Source: Aphrophora alni | Taxonomy: Eukaryota; Arthropoda; Insecta; Hemiptera; Aphrophoridae | Assembly: GCA_963513935.1 (NCBI GenBank) | Contig: OY740767.1 | Location: 154,510,431 to 154,574,430 of the forward strand | Direction of reading: 5' to 3' | DNA: 64,000 nucleotides | Shown: positions 55,621 through 64,000 of the stretch, one piece after another | Layout: every line of letters starts with the position of its first letter | How positions within the stretch are numbered: position 1 is the first letter of the stretch | Notes under the pieces: generated by a model | Told to the model about the DNA's origin: nothing | What the model saw: the letters and a program-made list of their open reading frames with translations, nothing else | Database searches by the model: none | Made by a program: the position numbers and the translations under genes

Positions 55621-56114
55621 TATTTGTACAACTTAGGAGATCCAGAGCCGAGCATCGAGAGACCTGTAAAGCCTTGATCTACCTTTACAAGGCCAAAGTA
55701 ACCCACTTTACTTTATAATGTTACTGGGTAAATATCATAATGATTCATCCGCGTGGAATAACGTTATTTTCGAGGCAGATAACAGCGATTGTTATTTTAC
55801 ATTTTGTAACAAAGTTTTTGACTGTTTATTAGGGGGTGTAGATAAATTTCTAATTATATCCAAAAAAACAAACTTTAATTTCATTGTAACAGCATGGAGC
55901 GTTGTAATTAACATCGGAACAAGCTGTTCCTGTTTTGCAAACTTTAACTTGTTTGTAGAGTACAAAATTAATTGCTTTTCAATACACGTGTGCTCTTCAA
56001 TGTAGATAATGAACGTTGATGAAACATTGCACAAACTGTCTCAGAATTGAAATACTGTACTACCAAACAAAACTATTCGACAGTTGGATAGTTGTCACTA
56101 TGGACGCCATCTTG

Positions 56115-56158
<44 letters not shown>

Positions 56159-56879
56159 CTTCTGCCATGAACTCTTCCTGAACGTAAACTGAATGAGATT
56201 AATATCAAGTTTTTAAATATGTCTTTAGAGGCTTCACTTGAGCAAAATTTGATCAAAATCGTTAGATCTGTTTTTGAGACAACGATAATAAAATTATCCT
56301 TGCGTTTCTGTCTCATGGTAGCTACACTCTAATCATTAGGACTTACAGGATCATGCGTTAAACATTTGAGAAATTTTATAAACTCTCATAAAACCGCTAG
56401 GTTAGGTATAAAAATGACAAATTTATCATGGACGAAATTGTGAGTTCCTGAACATTCCTTTCAAAGCTCACACGAGGGACATCGACACTTGATAGTTCCA
56501 TTAACAGAGGTTAGGTTAGGTTAGGTTAGGTTTACTATGACAAGATACACGCGATGGGCAAGGCACGAACATCTGCTGTGTAATGCAATTCTCTTACCTA
56601 TTGTATGCACCGATCGATCCAAATAGACTGCTTCATTGTAGTTATTGAGACAAATGGATCGCGCGCTAGGTTACGTCGATAAATAAGCGAAACAAATTGA
56701 AAATTTAGTCACACAACCTACGGTCTACCTGTGACAAACTTCAGATCTTTGTTTACAGTTTATGTTTCAAATAGACTTGAGTGTCTGTGGTACAAGGGAG
56801 GAGCCTTAGCTGTCCCATTTATTTTATGTTTGGATTAACACTATTACATCAGTTTAGTTTTACATTTCCTCCATTCACA
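55621..56879. other. no gene; (AT)n and family A relic
   Basis: (AT)n lies at about 56119-56156 and a family A relic at about 56215-56330. Four GGTTA units lie near 56508-56530. A 95-codon frame at 55718-56005 has no known relative. Confidence 0.4.
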
Positions 56880-57173
56880 CACATGGGCGTCATCGCCGGG
56901 GGGACGGGGGGAACGCGTTCCCCCCAATATTTGAGATGTAAAAATATTTTTGTCTAAAAACGAATGATTTACTTAAAACCTTAAAAGGGTAAACATCGGG
57001 CTTTGTCTTTACTAGGGTTTTTAACATTACATTTCTGTTAAAAACGCATAAATAAATGCATAAAAACGATGTTTTGAGAAGTTTAATTTAAAAAAATTTC
57101 CATACCCCCAGACCCCCGGCATATGTCCACCCCCCCCCAATAATGAACTGGTGATGACGCCCATGCTTTCACA
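56874..57173. mobile_element. MITE with CATGGGCGTCATC termini
   Basis: Inverted termini are CATGGGCGTCATCGCC (56882-56897) and GGTGATGACGCCCATG (57150-57165). TTCACA flanks it at 56874-56879 and 57168-57173, two bases outside each terminus. G and C runs lie inside both ends. The tips resemble those of the 3761-3948 MITE (CA.GGGCGT), so they may be relatives. Confidence 0.7.
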
Positions 57174-58254
57174 AGGTCTTTATAAACAAACTCAAATACG
57201 CTTCGTTAAAATTTGTTTATAACAGACTAAAATAGGAAAGTCTCCCTACAAGTGAGACGAGGACATCTTCCTATGAGGATTTTTGATGCGTGATGATTTA
57301 AGGGTTTGCGTTTTTAACCCTTTACAAATACAATACACACCTCTTTGTTGTTTCTTCTAAACTCAAGACTCACGTGAAACTCCATGTTCCAATGTCTGGA
57401 AATATCACTTTAAAGTTTAAACACATAGGCGGCTATGTATACAATGAATTTATACAGAATTCGTATAAAAAAGAAAATCATTAACGATTGACTGTTTAAT
57501 CCAGGCAGTTGCTGCATCTTAATTTTAAAAAAACTAAAAGAGACTAATCGTGCGGGAAATCCAAAAGAACTTGTGGAATCAAAATAACCCCCCCCCCCCA
57601 CTCACCTCATCCTCTTGCATCCAGTAACTTAAAAATTGGATCTTCCGTTCTCGAAATATTGCACGAAATTAAACTATACTGACATTATTGCTTCTGCGAA
57701 GATCTTTATGTTGTTAAAAACAAAATTGTTAGTGTGAAGAGTTTTAGTTCAAGCTTTAATTATTAGCAATACAGACTGGGCCTATTTATGAAATGGCAAA
57801 CATTTGAATCTGCTGGTTGTAACATTACACTTATCTAAAGTTTCACAGAAGTTGTTTCAACATTCTTTTCATACAATAGTACAGTCTATTCTGAAATTCA
57901 CTTCTGACTTTTTGAAATGTTTCTCTTTGAATAGCCCTACGCATTCTATTTCTAAGATCCACTAAATGAACTGGCGGTGTTTTATAGTTGACTTTTGTAC
58001 AGTATTATCGCATCTGCCTCTTTATCAATTCTAATCTTATCTATTAACAGAAGATATTTTGGAATATTTTTTAATTGATTTACCTTCTTAACATTTGGAC
58101 AATTCAACAATATTAATTTTATTACAATAACCTGTCATCACAGTGGTACTTTTAAACATTATGAACTCCCATTGTTCATTACTATTACCACTGATAGTTA
58201 AAACTTGGCTGTTCTTTTTCCATAAATCGTTTAGAGCATCGGCAGTAAGAAAAA
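57174..58254. other. no gene recognised
   Basis: A fragment with 'ccgttctcgaaatattgcac' (about 57645) belongs to family E and is inverted relative to 58270. Confidence 0.4.
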
Positions 58255-58600
58255 TGTGTAAATTAAAGTTAGTGCAATATTTCGAGAACGGATTTGATTA
58301 CTTTGCATTGAAAATTTCCTTTTTTTATAGCCTTTACGAGGGGTAGTTTAGGATATTGGGGTTTTCAAGGAGTGGGATGAGTGGAAGGGTTACTTAGATT
58401 GCAAAAAATCAGCTTCCCTTGGGTGCACACCACACAAATATGACTCATTTGGTTTTTTAATAAATTAATTTTTTTTTTTTAATCACCATGTAGACGTCGG
58501 TAAAAAGAGACAAAAATAACCTACCCTCTCTTTTTCCTTTTTCCATTAACGCAGTGAAATTTCAACAATCTATGTTAGTACATTAGGTGATATTGAAAAT
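58255..58600. repeat. repeat family E, copy 2 (inverted relative to 27345)
   Basis: 'caatatttcgagaacgg', 'tatgactcattt' and 'cagtgaaatttcaacaatct' are reverse complements of strings at 27350-27660. Confidence 0.6.
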
Positions 58601-60499
58601 GTTTTGACTTTTATGAAACCAATCTTGTAGACTGTGGTATGGATCAGTTACATTCAGATCTCTGACATCAGCAATGATAGTTTGTCCCAAGAAACGTACA
58701 AATAGCAGTAAAACTCACAAGATATAGAAACAAGGGAAATGTTTTGAAGAGTTTTTTTTTACAGTCACTACACTTCCTTCATCTTCATTAATGTTGGCGT
58801 TGGGGGGGGGGTGAGGTTGCACTCGCTACGCTTCTTCTTATCTCATTTCTTACCTTTGGGTTCTCTCTTAAGAATTTAAATCCTTAGTAATATTTTCCCT
58901 CAGTTCAGTTTCATCTAGCTTTGTGCTTTTATTTTTAATTTTTCATTCCGTCTGCTAATTTTAATCTTCCAGATTTGTTTTCTATAATTATAGTTTGAAT
59001 GTTTAACTATTCGCGTCTATCTTTACGAAACAAATATATCCAGTGTATGACTTTGTTTTAAAAATATCGACACTTCCTTGTTTGTATATTTCGTTCTGTA
59101 TTTTATTTATAAAAAGTCATTATACTGATTTATACAATTAACAAAAATCATCAGTGTAACACAAAATGAGAGAACTTTCATTTACCAAAATATCGCCAGA
59201 CACAGCTTAAAAAATTCCTGATTTTATAGGAAAATATTGTTTAATAAACACCCTTTGCGCGTTAAAATATTAAGAATTAAACTTTTTATTGAAACACTGC
59301 TGAGGATTTTTAATTTTACGTCATTATAGTGCTAGTAACATTTCAATGATAAAGTTATGTAACTTGTTTATTGTAAATTAATCATAAGTAGAATTAAAAC
59401 ATAATTATTCTGTTGGGGGACTTTGTAGGTGTTGTATATATTTGTTTTGTATTTACTATTTAATGTTCTCTGTTTTGTATAGCTTTTGTTATTATAAAAT
59501 AAAACGTTAAGTGACAATAGAGTAAATAAACATTTCTATAAGGAATGTTTATGTTTTGTTGTTTATGTTTTTATAGTAAAATTTTATACAAAAGGGTGTT
59601 ATGAGTGGATTCTTATAATTTTGGATAATTTTAAGATAGTATAAATATTTATTTGAACAACCGAGTTATATAAAGGCTACATAACAGACATCTTATAGAG
59701 AAGGAATTAAATGTGATGTTTTGCAATTGTTACGACATCAGACATGTCACTCATAGAAAGACAGACACGCTCATTTAACATCTCTGTTCAGCACAAAGAA
59801 ATTGGTATGCAATGAAAAATATATGTATAATAAATTTTATTAATTACAACGCCACAAATACTCTATCAGGAATTTAAAAAAAGAAAAAGTTTAGCCTATG
59901 TGTATTAACGTGTGAATGCAATTGGAGATTTAAAAGCTGGTATATGAAAGGTAATCAATCATACAAACCCAAGCTTGATACTTTGTTGTGTAATTAAAGA
60001 TACTTGGTGCTGTAAGGTATAAAACGTATATAAATAGAAGGGGAATCAGTTAATTAGTTTCAATCCCAAGGAACCCCTAACAGAATCTACACGTTTTTTT
60101 CACGTAATCTTAAGTTTGATACCTTTAATTCATATTAGGTTTCTATTGATTTCTTTTCTTCTGACGCTATTAGAGGGCTATAAATTTTTTTTATTTACTC
60201 TTCTTCTTCTTTTTTAATGTGATTATGACCAAGAGACTTTTCGTTTTTAAACAAACAAAAACAGTTTCCTTGTGTTTTGAAATAATCGTATTTAGTTCCT
60301 GAACCCTATATCACAAACTTGTCATTTAATTCTCGGCAGGAGTGAACAGAATGCTTTTTCTCATATGATATAAACTCATCCATCAAACTACATGCAAAAT
60401 ACTCTTTCCACCATGAAGACTCTCAGAGATTCCACTACAGTGGATACGGACGTGACAGTACCAATCTGGATCGACACTTTTTAAGTGGTTCAAAATTAG
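58601..60499. other. no gene recognised
   Basis: A family D-like 'cagtcactacacttcctt' lies at 58760 and a G run at 58801-58810. The rest is AT-rich without ORFs above 60 codons. Confidence 0.4.
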
Positions 60500-61100
60500 T
60501 CGTAAAATCAGTGTGTGAATGGTCCTCGTCAACAGATTTAATGCCATTAATGTTCTTCTTTGGCAGATACACGTCCTGTTTGACCTATGTAGAATTTATT
60601 GCAACAATCGCGTTTTAATTTATAAATTCCGCTTTTGAGTTCTAAAGCTTAGCAATTTCTTGTTAGTTCGAAGTGTTTTGGTGATATTAATAGAATGTTA
60701 TCGATTATTTCACCTCTAAAACCATTAGCCGTGGCGATGTGTTTAATAACGTTAAGCTCATTTATAAATTCTTCCTTTATATGGGTATTGTGACCAATCT
60801 GGTAAACGGCTGTTTTCTTACACATGGTGGTGGTGTAAATATGCATGTATAGTGGTGACAGTAGTTGTGGGTTTCTAGATAATATTTCGTCATTAAGTAA
60901 AATTCTAGTCTCATTGTGCATTTTCCGATCAAGTAATCGATTTTATTGCTATGTCAGCCCCTATGATCTCGTACAATTAAATGTGGTAAGTTGTAATTTA
61001 GACCCTTTTGATTAAATGAGATGTCGGTCTGATTATAAACTCGTTCATAAAACTTGTGTTTACATTGGAACAATATTTGATCTTGTAGCTTCATATTTTG
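60500..61100 (-). pseudogene. Penelope-like element relic with internal deletion
   Basis: On the minus strand, near 61070-60990, 'FNQKGLNYNLP' resembles the N-terminal 'L.KGLKF..P' block. An open stretch (60921-60649) then contains 'EEFINELNVIKHIATANGFR' and 'IIDNIL', the RT thumb. It is followed by 'LKSGIYKLKRDCCNKFYIGQ' and TGR, the zinc linker and GIY-YIG core. The RT palm is missing between the first two, so this is an internally deleted copy. A stop follows soon after the nuclease core. Confidence 0.75.
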
Positions 61101-61451
61101 TTTGTGTATACTTTGCTTTATTGACATAGGACAAAGTTTTATCTATCATTGCTGTGTTGATAAGAGACAAATGAGACCTATATAGTTCCTTATTTAGTGT
61201 AATCTTTTTGCCATACAGATATTTATTATTTGATTATTATATAATTTGCACTTATTCCTTAATTTGATCGCATCACGAATCCTGAATTTTTATTTAATAC
61301 AGCAAAAACTTTTAAAAAAAATAATCATTACAAAATGTTGGTAAGGTGAAAGTACCTTTGTTTGTTTCCTGCAAAAAGTACACCAAGAAAAAATAGGAAA
61401 TTTATTTTTTTTAAAAAGGTTGATGATGTAATTTTAAAGGTTGGAATATAG
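61101..61451. other. no gene recognised
   Basis: AT-rich interval between the Penelope-like relic and the next open frame. It may include more 5' Penelope-like sequence, too diverged to read. Confidence 0.35.
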
Positions 61452-61643
61452 ATTTATGAGAGCTCTGAGATTGAAGTGTTTGAACTTGTGGAGAAAATGG
61501 AAGACCGAACTGTCAAAAGAATACTGAGAGAAATGCTCCCCACACGAAGTAAGGACAGATCAAGACATGTGGTTGGTAGCTGTAGGACTGTGAGTAGCCT
61601 GATTGTGGCGGAGGGCGTTGGAGAAGAGAAGAACCAAACAATT
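61452..61643 (+). other. unexplained open frame, 64 codons
   Basis: Between a TAG at 61449 and a TGA at 61644 the frame reads 'YESSEIEVFELVEKMEDRTV', then 'KRILREMLPTRSKDRSRHVV', then 'SLIVAEGVGEEKNQTI'. Composition is charged and GC-richer than its surroundings, unlike random AT-rich ORFs. It could be an exon or a transposon protein fragment. A family A repeat begins right after it. I do not recognise it. Confidence 0.3.
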
Positions 61644-61649
61644 TGATTT

Positions 61650-61930
61650 ACGTTATGTGATGGGTCAGTCAAATGACGGTTTTAGGACTGATATCTGTCT
61701 GGTGTCTGTCACAACATAAACGAGTGAACCGATTTTAATCAAATTTGATATGTGAGCAACACGTATTGATATATCCCACTTTTTTTAATATATTTGTTAT
61801 TTTAATAACTCAAAAATTTGGTGTTAGCTGACATAAGAAAAACAAACACAAAATTACGATTTTGTCAAAATCGACTCTACCGTTGCGTTTACATTTTAGT
61901 TAAATGTGAAGATTATTAGGGCGAAGCACC
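61650..61930 (+). repeat. dispersed repeat family A copy
   Basis: 'tatgtgatgggtcagtcaaa', 'gagtgaaccgattttaatca' and 'ttggtgttagctgacataag' mark a fairly complete copy. Confidence 0.5.
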
Positions 61931-63529
61931 AACACACCCTTCACGTTTCAGCCTGCCACGAATAAAACGAATATACACATCACACGAGGACCTAGCCAAG
62001 TAGTGATAAAACTTGATAAGATCTAACAATACAATTCAACAAGGAGAAGAGATAAACGTTTGGGCATTACATCTAAAGGATCTCCTTCTATTACATTATA
62101 TGATGGGTCTGGGGAAGTGCCATGATGGTATCCATCAATTTGTGTCATAATGTTTGCAACAATTATCTCATTTCAGCTGGATGGAATTGTATTTGTTCGT
62201 ACCATATTGAGCGTCGTACAACTGATACATATTCCTGGCTGCATGCCAGAGTGTTTAATTCACTTTATTCTACGACGATTGTTATAAACGTTTAAACATT
62301 TGAGGCTATTAATACGGATTTTATTTCAACATGAGCAAATTTTGAAGTGAATACTTCTTTACGCCCGGTAGACAATTTGTTTTTGGTGGCTGTTTAAATC
62401 GATGCGGTGAAAGGAAAAAAATCGTCACGAAAATAATAATAACAGTATACGTACAACAACGGTTATGCTGCGTATTTAAAATAATCTACTATTTTTATTA
62501 AAGTAAAAGTTCAATTATTAAATATAATAATTATTTTTATGTTTTTGTTTGTTGTTACAAAAAATAAAAATCAAGTTTCACATTTTAAAATATCTCGGTA
62601 ACATGAAGGCATTCATCGCAGCGCAAGATATTACTTCTCAATAATTGTTTTGTTTTCATACAACGATGCAGAAGATATCTAGCAGCTGAGGCTTAAATAA
62701 AGTAAACATCTGAGATATCCAACTAAAACAGCTGATTCTATGTAAAATTTAATTCAGCTGGAACTTACGTAGAGGACATATTGGTTTGCTGTTATGTATT
62801 ATTTGGTGAGTTAGGTTATTTTTTTGTTTTAATTGAATATTATTGATTAATATTGGAGTATTATATTGAAAAATAGTTTCATCAGGTTGTTATTAGTATA
62901 TTACAAAACATATACTTTTAACTCGCTTACTTTAGAAGATCCTAATAATGAGGTAAGTCCTATTTAAACCAGTTAACTTTTTAGCCAAGATAATTTTCCC
63001 TTCCAATTTTTCTATTTTTTATTAAATAAATCATTGCACGTTGTTGTAACTAAATCTACCGTGAAGGATGTTAACTATTAAGCTCTAGTGTAAGTATTTT
63101 ACAAAATCTAGTTTTCTATTTTAAAATGGTATTGCCCCAAAAACTAAGTGAATGAGTACAAAGCCTATGTTTTTGAATAACCCGAACTAAACTTAAAACA
63201 AAACATAATTGGGATTAAAGTACATTTACTGTACTGAATGCCACTTTTTTGTCCAATCAGTGGCATTACTAGCAGACACTTTGTATCTGAATAATACTAC
63301 TTGTCATTAGACAAAGAGTCTGAACAGAGCTGTACCAAACAATAGACAACAATTACAAGACAGCTAGACGAGAGTTCCAGCTTCCTATTTGTAGCGTTAA
63401 AGTCTTCTAGGATGCGTATTTATTAAATAACTAACAACTAGTATCCAAACTTGGAGGAAACCCATTTATAAATTCAGGTTACATCTTTAAACGTTAAGTT
63501 TTATTGAATGAGATGTGGGAGAGTTTTTT
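61931..63529. other. no gene recognised
   Basis: AT-rich sequence with no ORF, RNA gene or repeat I can define. Confidence 0.4.
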
Positions 63530-64000
63530 CGTGTGTTGTTGTTTACAAACATCTCTTTCATCATCGCCTTATAAAAAGAGACATAAAATAAAGAGCCTAA
63601 CATTCGAATAGAGGTGGGAAAAGAACAAGACTTGATAAGAACTATTGAAATAGAAGACTCCAACCCAAGATGCTGTATTGAACCCGTGACGTGTGTGTTG
63701 AACGAGTGAACGAATGTTTATCAAATTTAAAGACAATAACAGTTTCTTTTCAACTAAGACAGAACAATGAGTTTTTATTTCCCCACATATACATAGTGTA
63801 GAGATGGTTCTGATGCCATGAGTAAACAGAATGATTTGAGGTTCCCTTAGTCCAAAAAAATAGTTCTTGAAATGATAGTATGAACAGATGTTAGTCAAAT
63901 TGGGTATGTGAGTATATTTTGGCCATATCTCGGGATTTGCAAAATCACAAGCAAAAAATTATTATGTTCAGGAATAGTTGGCAAAAAACAAAAACAACTA
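63530..64000 (+). repeat. family B copy followed by a family A fragment
   Basis: Family B landmarks ('gccttataaaaagagac') lie at 63530-63670. Family A strings ('ttttggccatatctcgggat', 'caggaatagttggcaaaaa') run to the window end. The 109-codon minus frame across them is not supported as a gene. Confidence 0.4.

Overview
The window is AT-rich, repeat-dense nuclear DNA from an animal, most likely an arthropod. Short (TTAGG)n runs (arthropod telomere-type, interstitial here), many Penelope-like retroelement remnants, pogo and hAT-like DNA transposon debris and several satellites all point that way. The species cannot be named from sequence alone. No complete host gene is visible. One 68-bp candidate host exon with good splice sites lies at 52329-52396 (minus), so part of the window may be intron.

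The centrepiece is a 12,828-bp Polinton/Maverick-type element at 29433-42260. It is flanked by an exact 6-bp target duplication (GTGGGG) and bounded by nearly identical 1.5-kb terminal inverted repeats (TIRs). All its genes run on the minus strand. From the right TIR inward they are: a short ORF resembling the N-terminal region of Polinton protein-primed DNA polymerase B; an rve integrase with chromodomain; an FtsK/HerA-type packaging ATPase; a conserved acidic protein; a fiber-like repeat protein; a parvovirus-type phospholipase A2 (PLA2) protein; an adenain-like cysteine protease; a penton-like minor capsid protein; a double-jelly-roll-type major capsid protein; an unknown 151-residue protein; a PC4-like ssDNA-binding protein interrupted by an in-frame TGA; an exonuclease-like RNase H-fold protein; and a cysteine-rich protein of three repeated modules. 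The particle-building, packaging and integration genes are present, but no full polymerase B fits anywhere between the TIRs. Unusual features are the four-base start/stop overlaps, a protease with no ATG lying behind a nine-A run, and TIRs holding a 67-nt palindrome, a tRNA-like A/B-box block, a ~50-bp-spaced array of GCCATTTTG sites and very G-rich tracts.

Left of the element (1-29.4 kb) are a fold-back of Penelope-type 3' ends (1.4-1.7 kb), a Penelope RT-endonuclease relic beside an 8-bp-TSD MITE (3.76-4.99 kb), a pogo/Tigger relic carrying a nested hAT-type MITE (5.08-6.68 kb), further Penelope 3' relics (11.4-12.0 and 19.3-19.7 kb), a complete hammerhead-like fold (17.76 kb), and tandem arrays at 13.9-14.65, 20.16-21.07 and 22.4-23.8 kb. 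Right of the element (42.3-64 kb) are a large imperfect palindrome (43.2-44.2 kb), a 31-bp satellite (46.7-47.6 kb), an ~85-bp tandem array (48.4-48.9 kb), two more hammerhead-like folds (51.1 and 53.8 kb), a MITE (56.9 kb) and a Penelope relic (60.5-61.1 kb). At least four unnamed dispersed repeat families (A-D below) recur throughout. The remaining intervals show no gene I can support.
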